64,000 nt of DNA from Tessaracoccus lacteus (GTDB lineage Bacteria; Actinomycetota; Actinomycetes; Propionibacteriales; Propionibacteriaceae). The stretch lies in assembly GCF_029917005.1 (NCBI RefSeq), contig NZ_CP123967.1:310001-374000 (forward strand), written 5' to 3'. How positions within the stretch are numbered: the stretch's first letter is position 1; each line of letters begins with the position of its first letter. Both the position numbers and the translations under genes were made by a program. The notes beneath the pieces are model-generated. The model did not search any database and was not told where the DNA came from. It saw only the letters and a program-made list of their open reading frames with translations. Shown here piece after piece: positions 16,481-24,658 of the stretch.

Positions 16481-18847
16481 ATGAGCTATGTCATCGCGCT
16501 CGACGAGAAGTCCTGGCCGAGGGCCGAGTGGCCTCTCGGCGCGCACCCGTCCGCCGAGGGGATCACCTTCGCGGTCTACGCGCCCGCAGCGACCCGCGTC
16601 CAGCTGGAGATCTACCCCGAGGCGATGGGCGTCGCCGCGTCCAACACGTTCCTCCTCGCCAAGGGTGACGACGACATCTGGCGAGGCAAGGTCCAGGGCC
16701 TCCAGCTCAACGCCTTGTACGCCTACCGGGTGTGGGGGCCGAACTGGCCGTACGTCGACGGATGGGAGCCCGGCTCCGAGCTGGGTTTCGAGGCGGACTT
16801 CGACGAGGCGGGCAACCGCTTCAACCCGAACAAGGCGCTGTTCGACCCCTACGCCCGCGAGGTCACCCACAATGTCTACAGCGACGCGCTGCTGGACCTC
16901 GGCGTCGACGACGGCGTGTTCGGCACCGGTGACGACGAGGTCGACGGCGTGCCGCGCCGCCTGATCGACACCGGCCCGTACGTGCCGAAGGGCGTCGTCA
17001 TCGCCAGCACCGCCACCGTCTCGCCGCGGCCCCATATCCCGGGGGAGCGGGCGGCCATCTACGAGACGTCCGTCGAGCAGCTAACCGCCCACCCGTCCGC
17101 CGCCAGACTGGGGGAGCTCCTGGCGAGGGAGCCCGCGTTCGGCGACGTCGTCGACATCCCGGAGCAGTTCCTCGGCACGTACAAGGGCGCGGGCATGATG
17201 GCCCCGTACCTCAAGGCGCTGGGGTTCACGACCATCGAGCTGCTGCCCATCCATGAGACCAACGCGTCGGAGTCCGGCCGTGAGACGGACAAGAGCAACG
17301 CGTGGGGCTACATGACGCTGGACTTCTTCGCGCCCAACCGCAGCTATGCCTTCGACCAGAGCCTCGGCGGCCCGACCCGCGAGTTCAAGGACATGGTCTC
17401 CGCCTTCCATGACCACGGCCTCGAGGTGTACCTCGACGTCGTCTACAACCACACAGCGGAGGGCGGGAACTGGAACGGCGATGCCGCCGTGACGGGGTTC
17501 ACGAACCTCGGCGGGTTCGCCACGGCCGAGTACTACCAGATGACATCGGCGAAGACACTGGTCGACGGGGCGACTGGCACCGGCAACCAGATGAACTACT
17601 CGTCTCAGGCCGCCGTCGACCTCGTCCTCGACTCGCTGATGTACTGGACCGACGACATGGGGGTCGACGGGTTCCGCTTCGACCTCGCCACCGTGCTCGG
17701 CCGCAAGCCCGCCGCCGCGGACGCCGACGACTGGACGGCCCAGAAGCGCTTCTTCACCGACCATCCGCTGCTGCTGGCGATCGCGCACATGGCGAGCCGC
17801 CGTCGCATCGAGGTCATCGCGGAGGCCTGGGACCTGTGGGGCTACGAGGTCGGCAACTTCCCGCGCGGCTGGGGAGAGTGGAACGGTCGCTACCGCGACG
17901 CCGTGCGCCGGTTCTCCAAGGGGGACGGCAACATGACCGACTTCCTGGACATGGTCAACGGCGACTACCACCACTTCCACGACTCCGGGGGTGCGCAGAA
18001 GACCATCAACTTCATCGACGCGCACGACGGGTTCAACCTCGCGGACCTCGTCAGCTACCAGAACAAGGTCAACGACCAGCCGTTCCCGTTCGGCCCGTCC
18101 GACGGCGGCAGTGACAACAACCTGTCGTGGGATTCAGGTGGCGACCAGTCGCTGCGCCGTCAGCGGCTGCGGAACCTATGGACGATCCTGTTCATGTCGC
18201 GCGGCGTGCCGATGGTCGTCGCGGGAGACGAGTTCGGCCGCACGCAGAACGGCAACAACAATCCGTGGGCGCTGCACTCGCTGGCCATGTGCAACAACTA
18301 CGCGGCGGTCGCGACCAACCAGCCGCAGGCGATCGACGTCGACGCGGGCGTCGAGGACGCGATCTACCACGACAACCTCGGGAAGTTCGACACGGAGCCC
18401 CACGTCAACGGACTTTTCCGGTTCGCGACGTTCATGGCGAACCTGCGCCAGCGACACGAGTCGCTCCAGCAGAAGCACTACGGCGACCTGATCCCGGACA
18501 ACGAGGATGTCAGCTATCTGTTCCACACTCCGTCGGGGGACGGCTACCCCCAGGAGGGGCAGCGGGCGGTTGCGGTGCACATCAACTCGCCGGGCGATGA
18601 CTTCTGGATGATGGTCAACATGACATCTGAGGCCATCGACTTCCGGGTCCAGGCCGCCGAGGAGGGCAACGTCTGGCGTCGGCTCATCGACACCGCCAGC
18701 TGGGCTGAGCCGGCCAGCAACCACTGGCCTGAGGGCGACGGCATGATCGTGCGTGACGTGGCGACGGTGCAGCCCTGGTCGATCGTCGTGTGGCATCAGC
18801 TCGAACGGCCAGACGGGTCGCGCCCGGTCCCGGTCTGGCAGGACTGA
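16481..18847 (+). CDS. glgX: Glycogen debranching enzyme (GlgX/isoamylase type)
   Basis: A 788-aa GH13 enzyme that hydrolyses alpha-1,6 branches of glycogen limit dextrins. An N-terminal CBM48-like domain (GITFAVYAPAATRVQLEIY) precedes the barrel. Catalytic residues: nucleophile Asp in VDGFRFDLATV (about 401), acid/base Glu in EVIAEAWDLW (about 448), and transition-state Asp in FIDAHDGFNL (about 516). The region LDVVYNHTAEG is the first conserved GH13 motif. ATG at 16481 is chosen; the longer frame would run into the IS remnant. The IS fragment ends just 117 bases upstream, so its promoter may have been altered. Confidence 0.92.
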   Translation: MSYVIALDEKSWPRAEWPLGAHPSAEGITFAVYAPAATRVQLEIYPEAMGVAASNTFLLAKGDDDIWRGKVQGLQLNALYAYRVWGPNWPYVDGWEPGSELGFEADFDEAGNRFNPNKALFDPYAREVTHNVYSDALLDLGVDDGVFGTGDDEVDGVPRRLIDTGPYVPKGVVIASTATVSPRPHIPGERAAIYETSVEQLTAHPSAARLGELLAREPAFGDVVDIPEQFLGTYKGAGMMAPYLKALGFTTIELLPIHETNASESGRETDKSNAWGYMTLDFFAPNRSYAFDQSLGGPTREFKDMVSAFHDHGLEVYLDVVYNHTAEGGNWNGDAAVTGFTNLGGFATAEYYQMTSAKTLVDGATGTGNQMNYSSQAAVDLVLDSLMYWTDDMGVDGFRFDLATVLGRKPAAADADDWTAQKRFFTDHPLLLAIAHMASRRRIEVIAEAWDLWGYEVGNFPRGWGEWNGRYRDAVRRFSKGDGNMTDFLDMVNGDYHHFHDSGGAQKTINFIDAHDGFNLADLVSYQNKVNDQPFPFGPSDGGSDNNLSWDSGGDQSLRRQRLRNLWTILFMSRGVPMVVAGDEFGRTQNGNNNPWALHSLAMCNNYAAVATNQPQAIDVDAGVEDAIYHDNLGKFDTEPHVNGLFRFATFMANLRQRHESLQQKHYGDLIPDNEDVSYLFHTPSGDGYPQEGQRAVAVHINSPGDDFWMMVNMTSEAIDFRVQAAEEGNVWRRLIDTASWAEPASNHWPEGDGMIVRDVATVQPWSIVVWHQLERPDGSRPVPVWQD

Positions 18848-18848
18848 C

Positions 18849-19793
18849 GTGCCGAGGCTCGCGGTGGTGCTCAACCCCACCAAGCCCGTTGCGGACGCCG
18901 TCCGCGCCGTCGTCGCCGCGGCCGAGGCTGCGCACGGCTGGGAGCAGAGCCTCTGGTACGAGACGACCGTTGAGGACCCCGGCGTCGGGATGGCCAGGGT
19001 GGCCGTCGACGACGGGGCCGACGTCGTGCTGGCCGTCGGCGGTGACGGGACCGTGCGCGCCGTCGCGGAGGGAATGAAGGACTCGGGTGTGCCGCTGGCA
19101 ATCTGCCCGCAGGGCACTGGCAACCTGCTGGCCCGCAACCTCGGGCTACCACTGGACGACGTTGTCGGCGCCGTCGAACTCGCTTTCGGCGGGGTTGACC
19201 GGTCCATCGACCTCGCGGTCGTCGCGTTGCGGCGCATCGACGGAACCCGCGACTTCCGGACCTACACCGTGATGGCCGGGGTCGGGCTCGACGCGCAGAT
19301 CATGAGCAACACCGATGAGCAGCTCAAGGCGAGGGTCGGAATGCTGGCCTACGTCCAGACCGGCGCGGTCGAGGTGGGTCGGAACCGTCGGATGCAGGTC
19401 GGGTACCGGATCGAGGGCGGCCGCCAGCACCGCACCAAGGCGCAGATGGTGCTCGTCGGGAACTGCGGATCCATCGGCTATAACGTCTTCCTGATGCCCG
19501 ACGCGTCGCTGGACGACGGGCGCCTCGACCTGATGATGGCCAAACCCGCGTCGCTCGTCGGCTGGCTGGTTGTCGGCTGGCGGGTCTTCGTCGACTACGC
19601 GCTCGTCCGCCGGCTGCGACGCAAGGCGGGTCATCGTGAGGACCGGTTCACGAGCTACATCCAGGCCACACAGCTGACGCTCGAGTTCGACGAACCAGAG
19701 CAGATCGAGCTCGACGGCGACCACTTCGGCCAGGTGACCGCTGCACACTTCGCCGTCGCCCCGGGGTCGCTGGTCGTCAAGGTCCGGGCCTGA
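18849..19793 (+). CDS. Diacylglycerol kinase-like lipid kinase
   Basis: A 314-aa protein of the DAGK catalytic (YegS/DgkB) family, which phosphorylates diacylglycerol or related lipids. Motifs: opening VVLNPTKP, nucleotide-binding loop AVGGDGTVRAV, PQGTGNLLARNLGLP, and VGNCGSIGYN with D--LDDG-LDLMM. The C-terminal beta domain (QIELDGDHFGQ) is complete. GTG at 18849 follows glgX by one base after its stop, so the two are probably co-transcribed although their functions differ. Confidence 0.88.
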   Translation: MPRLAVVLNPTKPVADAVRAVVAAAEAAHGWEQSLWYETTVEDPGVGMARVAVDDGADVVLAVGGDGTVRAVAEGMKDSGVPLAICPQGTGNLLARNLGLPLDDVVGAVELAFGGVDRSIDLAVVALRRIDGTRDFRTYTVMAGVGLDAQIMSNTDEQLKARVGMLAYVQTGAVEVGRNRRMQVGYRIEGGRQHRTKAQMVLVGNCGSIGYNVFLMPDASLDDGRLDLMMAKPASLVGWLVVGWRVFVDYALVRRLRRKAGHREDRFTSYIQATQLTLEFDEPEQIELDGDHFGQVTAAHFAVAPGSLVVKVRA

Positions 19794-19795
19794 GC

Positions 19796-19905
19796 CCACG
19801 CCTCGCTTCGCTCGGCGTCCTTCGACGGGCTCAGGGAACCGGGTGGGGGCCGGGTGGGTCGGTCCCTGAGCCGCCCCTGAACCTGTCTCCCGACCCTGGT
19901 GACGC
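19796..19905. repeat. Dispersed CTTCGACAGGCTCAGGG-family repeat
   Basis: Contains CCTTCGACGGGCTCAGGGAA and the reverse-sense GGTCCCTGAGCC, with the CGCTTCGCTCGGCG element. This is the first of at least six intergenic places in the window holding the same short motifs. Confidence 0.7.
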
Positions 19906-19931
19906 CCGGCGGCCCGACCAATACTGGCTGC

Positions 19932-20525
19932 ATGGAACTGCTGCCGATGACGTTCGCCGCGGGCTTCGCCTCCGGCCTCAACGCCTATGCGACGGTGTTC
20001 GTGCTCGGCCTGCTCGGCCGGTTCCTCGGCACCGGATCAGTGCCGGCCGGGTTCGAGCGGACCGACGTCCTGATCCTGATGGGTGTGCTGGCGCTGGTGG
20101 AGTTCGTGGCCGACAAGGTGCCGGTCGTCGACTCTGTATGGGACCTCCCGTCGACGGTGATCCGGCCGGTAGCCGGGGCGTTGATCGGCGCGCTGATCGC
20201 CGGGGCGCAGGGCGATCTGCTGACCATAGCCCTGGCAGCCGTCGGGGGTGTGACGGCGCTGCTGACCCATATCAGCCGGGCGGGGGTGCGGCTGGCGGTG
20301 AACTCCTCGCCCGAGCCAGTCTCGAACCTCGGCGCGTCCCTCGCCGGGGACGTGTCCATGCTGAGCGTCACGACGCTGGCCGTGCTCTACCCCGTGCCCG
20401 CCGCGATCGTCGCGGCGATCCTGCTTGCCCTGCTCCTGTGGCTCGCCTGGACGTTGATCTCGCGCATCCGCCGTGGGCTGCTGTGGTTGCGCGGCCGGCT
20501 GACGCTCAGTCAGGCCGACGGGTGA
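19932..20525 (+). CDS. DUF4126 membrane protein
   Basis: A 197-aa integral membrane protein with five or six helices. The family opening is visible (TFAAGFASGLNAYATVFVLGLL), then VEFVADKVPVVDSVWD and a RPVAGALIGALI segment; the charged residues EF-ADK-P--D are the conserved motif of DUF4126. Function unknown for the family. ATG at 19932 gives the full family length. Confidence 0.85.
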   Translation: MELLPMTFAAGFASGLNAYATVFVLGLLGRFLGTGSVPAGFERTDVLILMGVLALVEFVADKVPVVDSVWDLPSTVIRPVAGALIGALIAGAQGDLLTIALAAVGGVTALLTHISRAGVRLAVNSSPEPVSNLGASLAGDVSMLSVTTLAVLYPVPAAIVAAILLALLLWLAWTLISRIRRGLLWLRGRLTLSQADG

Positions 20526-20585
20526 CCGCCTCGCAGGCAGGTTGCGTCCATCCGACCGGATTCGGGGTAGCTGTGTCAGCGCCAC

Positions 20586-21347
20586 ATGTACACTGCCGCG
20601 GTGACCAACAGCTCTGAGATCCGGTTCGCGGTGGCCGCGGAGGTCGTCGTCCTGACGCTGCATGACCACCGCCTGCACGTCCTCCTGACCAGGGTGACAC
20701 TCCCGGGCTTCACCGGCCGGTTCTCGCTGCCCGGCGGCTTCGTGCAGCCGGAGGAGAGCCTGGAGGAGGCCGCGTACCGCGAGCTCCGTGAGGAGGCACA
20801 CGTCGCCCCCGAGGACGTTCGTCTCGAGCAGCTCCGCGCCTACGGCCAGCTCCCCGATGAGACCCGGGCAGAGCGCATCGTCTCCGTCGCATGGGTCGCG
20901 CTCGGTGCCGATCTGCCCGACCCGAACGAGTTCTTCGCCGAGCGCGCGAAATGGGTTCCCGTGGACGAGATCGCTGAGTGGAATCTGGCGTTCGGACACG
21001 AGGCGATCGTCCGCGACGGCGTCGAGTGGGCCCGCGAGCGCCTCGAATCGACGACGCTCGCCACTGCCTTCTGCACCGAACCGTTCACGCTGCCCGAGCT
21101 GCGTCGGGTCTACGAGGCCGTCTGGGGCGCGACGATCGACCCGCGCAACTTCCAGCGCAAGGTGCTGCACGCCGGGGGGTTCGTCGAGCCGACGGGGGAG
21201 GTCGTCCACGGCCGGGGTCGCCCCGCGCCCCTGTTCCTCCGCGGTGGTGCCACCCGCCTGCACCCCGCCATCCTGCGGCCAGAGCCTCACCACCAGGCGG
21301 TCGACGGGACTGTCAGCGCTGAACCCCTCCCGCAGATCACCCTCTGA
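20586..21347 (+). CDS. NrtR-like Nudix transcriptional regulator
   Basis: About 250 aa: an N-terminal Nudix domain (box GGFVQPEESLEEAAYRELRE then EA) joined to a C-terminal winged helix (FTLPELRRVYEAVWG, NFQRKVLHAGGFVEPTG). This architecture is that of NrtR, which binds ADP-ribose and represses NAD synthesis genes. nadE lies 0.8 kb downstream on the same strand, which supports that role. The start could be ATG 20586 or GTG 20601; the latter gives the shorter, more typical N-terminus. Confidence 0.83.
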   Translation: MYTAAVTNSSEIRFAVAAEVVVLTLHDHRLHVLLTRVTLPGFTGRFSLPGGFVQPEESLEEAAYRELREEAHVAPEDVRLEQLRAYGQLPDETRAERIVSVAWVALGADLPDPNEFFAERAKWVPVDEIAEWNLAFGHEAIVRDGVEWARERLESTTLATAFCTEPFTLPELRRVYEAVWGATIDPRNFQRKVLHAGGFVEPTGEVVHGRGRPAPLFLRGGATRLHPAILRPEPHHQAVDGTVSAEPLPQITL

Positions 21348-21419
21348 CAAGGGGCTGGGCCCTCGCCGCGCCCGGGAGTGTGTACCTGACGCGGATCGTG
21401 TAGGGTGATCGCTCGTTGC

Positions 21420-21490
21420 CCCTATAGCTCAGTAGGCAGAGCGTCTCCATGGTAAGGAGAAGGTCTGCGGTTCGATTCCGCATGGGGGCT
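21420..21490 (+). tRNA. tRNA-Thr (GGT)
   Basis: Cloverleaf: D stem GCTC/GAGC, anticodon stem TCTCC/GGAGA with loop ATGGTAA giving anticodon GGT, T stem TGCGG/CCGCA with TTCGATT loop, acceptor CCCCCTA against TGGGGGC, discriminator T. CCA is not encoded. As read, base 1 is C opposite C72 (six C in a row at 21419-21424), where threonine tRNAs have G1-C72. Confidence 0.93.
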
Positions 21491-21492
21491 CT

Positions 21493-21525
21493 GGACCCGG
21501 GCTTCGACCCGGGTCCCTGTGTTTT
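21493..21525 (+). terminator. Intrinsic terminator of tRNA-Thr
   Basis: GGACCCGGG (21493-21501), loop CTTCGA, CCCGGGTCC (21508-21516), then CTGTGTTTT. A 9-bp GC stem followed by a short T run, directly after the tRNA. Confidence 0.85.
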
Positions 21526-21534
21526 CAGGGGCAA

Positions 21535-22092
21535 TCAGCGAAGACGCCGAAGCCCCGCCGCCACCAGCCCGCCCACCGCTGCGACGGCCACGACGACGAC
21601 CGCTCCGATCAGCCACGGAGACCAGCCGCCCGCCTCGGCGGACGGATCGACGGTCGGCGCGCGTGATGCTTCCCACGGCCCGCCGAACGCCTCGACCGCC
21701 AGCTGCAGGGCAGTGGCCTCATCCACGGGCTGGCTGCAGAGGTTGGTCGAGTACGTGTCGGAGGAGCCGAACCCCCACAACACCATCTCGGTGCCCACCG
21801 ACAGCCCACTGACTCCGCAGGATGCCTCGTCCGCGCTGGTGGTGACGGTCACCGTCGCCGCAGGGTCTCCCTTCCAGACGCGCGTGACCGCCGCGGAGTA
21901 GGTGAGTTCCCCGGCCGACGCGACGGGCGGCCCCAGCGTGACCGATGCGATGACGTCGACGTTCTCCACGAGGTCCGCGTCGTCGGGCGCGGCGCAGGAA
22001 CAGGCGGCGGCGGGGGCGGCGTTGACCGTGTGTAGGAACCCGATGCCCAGCACCGCCAGCAGGAGCGACAGGATCCACGATGAGGCGCGCAT
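21535..22092 (-). CDS. Secreted, membrane-anchored TIMP/NTR-like protein
   Basis: A 185-aa exported protein. A signal peptide (WILSLLLAVLGIGFLHTVNA) is followed by ACSCA, the N-terminal CXC that marks TIMP/netrin-like domains, and a beta-rich body (SVTLGPPV, YSAAVTRVWKGDP, TVTVTTSADEASCG, TEMVLWGF). A stalk leads to a C-terminal membrane helix (WLIGAVVVVAVAAVGGLVAA) and RRLR. No sortase motif is seen. It is convergent with the tRNA. Function unknown; bacterial NTR-like proteins are not linked to a protease target here. Confidence 0.75.
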   Translation of the reverse strand: MRASSWILSLLLAVLGIGFLHTVNAAPAAACSCAAPDDADLVENVDVIASVTLGPPVASAGELTYSAAVTRVWKGDPAATVTVTTSADEASCGVSGLSVGTEMVLWGFGSSDTYSTNLCSQPVDEATALQLAVEAFGGPWEASRAPTVDPSAEAGGWSPWLIGAVVVVAVAAVGGLVAAGLRRLR

Positions 22093-22149
22093 GAACCAGT
22101 CTCCCGCAGACAGTCATGGGTTGTCACCGGCGCGTGGAAGACTGTCGGC

Positions 22150-24234
22150 ATGGAGTTCGCCTCGCTGTACAGCCACGGTTTTGCGCGCGTTGCCGCCTGC
22201 ACGTTCCACGTCGCGCTGGCCGACCCGGCCGCCAACGTCGGGCGGATCGTCGAGCAGGCGACCGCCGCGCACAACGACGGGGCCGCCGTCGCGCTCTTCC
22301 CCGAGCTGTCGCTGTCCGGCTACTCCCTCGACGACCTGCTGCTGGCCGACGTCCTGCTCGACGCCGTCGGCGACGCGATCGTCGCGCTGGCGGAGGCGAC
22401 GGCGGAGCTGACTCCGCTGATCGTGGTCGGGGCGCCGGTGGAGGTCGGCGGGTCGCTGTACAACTGCGCCGTCGTGCTGCACGAGGGGCAGATCCGCGGC
22501 GTCGTGCCGAAGACCTATCTGCCTAACTACCGCGAGTTCTACGAGAAGCGGCACTTCGTCTCGGGCGCCGATGCCCCGTCGACCCTGCGACGCCCAGGCT
22601 GGCCCGGGGCCGACGGCGACGGCGAGATCCCGTTCGGCACAGACCTCATCTTCCGCGCCGGCGACCTGCCCGACCTGAGCGTCTTCGTCGAGATCTGCGA
22701 GGACATGTGGGTCCCGCTGCCCCCGTCGACCCGCGCGGCGCTGGCAGGGGCCAACGTCGTGCTGAACCTGTCGGCGTCGCCCATCACCATCGGCCGCGCG
22801 GAGGACCGCGCGCTGATGGTCCGCTCGCAGAGCGCCCGCGGCGCCGTCGCGTACCTCTATGCGGCCGCCTGCTTCGGAGAGTCCACCACGGACCTGTCCT
22901 GGGACGGGCAGACGATCGCGTACGAGGCCGGCGACCTGCTCGGCGCCTCCGAGCGCTTCCCGCTCGAGGGGTCGCGGCTGGTGGTCGACGTCGACCTCGA
23001 CCGGCTCCGGCAGGAGAAGCAGCGCCAGAACTCGCTGCACGACAACGCCGTGGCGTCGGGGGTCGGGCCGGAGGACTTCAGGTGGATCGAGTTCACGCTC
23101 GACCCGCCGTCGCACGACCTCGGCCTGCGTCGTCCCCTCGACCGGTTCCCGTTCGTGCCCGACGACGCTGCCCGGCTGGAGCAGGACTGCTACGAGGGCT
23201 ACAACATCCAGGTCTCCGGGCTGGAGCGGCGGATGCTGTCGATGAGTGGCGGCGACCCGGCGAAGGCGCCGCGGATCGTGATCGGCGTCTCCGGTGGCCT
23301 CGACTCGACGCACGCGCTGATCGTCGCGGCGAAGGCCTGTGACCGGCTCGGCCTTCCCCGCACCCACATCCTCGCCTACACGCTGCCCGGTTTCGCGACG
23401 TCGGGGCACACGAAGAACAACGCGACGATCCTGTCGCAGGCGTTGGGCGTCACGTTTGAGGAGGTCGAGATCCGGTCGATGGCGCTGTCGCTGCTGAAGG
23501 CGCTGGGCCACCCGGCCGGCGACGGCGAGCCCGTCTATGACGTCACCTATGAGAACGTCCAGGCCGGGTTGCGGACCGACTTCCTGTTCCGGGTCGCCAA
23601 CCAACGCGGCGGGTTCGTGCTCGGCACCGGCGACCTGTCGGAGCTGGCGCTCGGCTGGTGCACCTACGGCGTGGGCGACCAGATGAGCCACTACGCCGTC
23701 AACACCGGCGTCCCGAAGACGCTGATGCAGCACCTCATCCGCTGGGTCATCAGCTCCGGCCAGTTCACCGAACCGCAGGTCAACGAGACCCTCGATTCCA
23801 TCCTGGGCACCGAGATCTCGCCCGAGCTGATCCCCGTGGCCGACGGTGCCAAGCCGCAGTCGACCCAGGACTCGATCGGCCCGTACTCGCTGCACGACTT
23901 CACGCTCTACTACCTGCTGCGGCGCGGCTACCGGCCGAGCAAGACGGCCTTCCTCGCCTGGCACGCCTGGCGCGACGAGGCGGCCGGTGACTGGCCGGCC
24001 GGCTACCCGGACGAGGACAGGACGTCGTACGACCTCGCCACCATCAAGAAGTGGATGCGTGTGTTCCTGCGCCGCTTCTTCAGCAACCAGTTCAAGCGCA
24101 CGGCAATCCCCAACGGCCCGAAGGTGTTGGCTGGCGGGTCGCTCTCGCCCCGCGGTGACTGGCGGATGCCGTCCGACGCGTCGTCGGCCGCCTGGCTCTC
24201 CGAGCTCGACCGCAACGTCCCGGAGACCTGCTGA
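22150..24234 (+). CDS. nadE: Glutamine-dependent NAD+ synthetase
   Basis: A 694-aa two-domain enzyme that amidates deamido-NAD with ammonia channelled from glutamine. The N-terminal nitrilase-type glutaminase has its triad: Glu52 in FPELSLSGY, Lys121 in VPKTYLPNY and Cys183 in VEICEDMW. The synthetase domain begins near residue 375 with the ATP pyrophosphatase loop [11 protein letters not shown], and carries [16 protein letters not shown]. Length and layout match the mycobacterial glutamine-dependent form. An NrtR-like regulator lies upstream. Confidence 0.95.
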   Translation: MEFASLYSHGFARVAACTFHVALADPAANVGRIVEQATAAHNDGAAVALFPELSLSGYSLDDLLLADVLLDAVGDAIVALAEATAELTPLIVVGAPVEVGGSLYNCAVVLHEGQIRGVVPKTYLPNYREFYEKRHFVSGADAPSTLRRPGWPGADGDGEIPFGTDLIFRAGDLPDLSVFVEICEDMWVPLPPSTRAALAGANVVLNLSASPITIGRAEDRALMVRSQSARGAVAYLYAAACFGESTTDLSWDGQTIAYEAGDLLGASERFPLEGSRLVVDVDLDRLRQEKQRQNSLHDNAVASGVGPEDFRWIEFTLDPPSHDLGLRRPLDRFPFVPDDAARLEQDCYEGYNIQVSGLERRMLSMSGGDPAKAPRIVIGVSGGLDSTHALIVAAKACDRLGLPRTHILAYTLPGFATSGHTKNNATILSQALGVTFEEVEIRSMALSLLKALGHPAGDGEPVYDVTYENVQAGLRTDFLFRVANQRGGFVLGTGDLSELALGWCTYGVGDQMSHYAVNTGVPKTLMQHLIRWVISSGQFTEPQVNETLDSILGTEISPELIPVADGAKPQSTQDSIGPYSLHDFTLYYLLRRGYRPSKTAFLAWHAWRDEAAGDWPAGYPDEDRTSYDLATIKKWMRVFLRRFFSNQFKRTAIPNGPKVLAGGSLSPRGDWRMPSDASSAAWLSELDRNVPETC

Positions 24235-24249
24235 TCGGCTGAGGTTGGC

Positions 24250-24612
24250 GGGCAGGGCCTTCGCTTCGCTGAGGGCGTTTCGACAGGCCTGTGCTGAGCT
24301 TGTCGAAGTGCTCAACGACCCGGGTGGGCTTTGACGGGCTCAACGACCAAGGGTGGGCAGGTGTTCAACGACGCGGTTCCGAGCGTGTCTCGTTCGGTTC
24401 TCTGACCTCGTCTTTGGTTCTCTGAGTTCGTCTTCGGCTCCCTGGTTTTGTTTCCACCGGTTCCCTGAGCTTGTTTCCACCGGTTCCCTGGTTTTGTTTC
24501 CACCGGTTCCCTGAGCTTGTCGAAGGGCGCCGAGCGGAGCGAGGCGGGGTCTCGGCGTCGGCGTGGACCCTTCGCTTCGCTCAGGGCGTTTCGACAGGCT
24601 CAACGACCCGCA
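24250..24612. repeat. Repeat-rich intergenic region
   Basis: Between nadE and the RecQ gene. It holds TTTCGACAGGCCTGTGCTGA, several tandem copies of GGTTCCCTGAGCTTGTTTCC (a 24-base period near 24454-24520), CGCCGAGCGGAGCGAGG and TTTCGACAGGCTCAACGACC. Orientation alternates, so parts can pair as hairpins. Frames crossing this stretch are not credible genes. Confidence 0.75.
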
Positions 24613-24658
24613 CGCGCTGGCTGGGTGACTGTCGGTGGGGTTGCCTAGGGTGGAGCCC

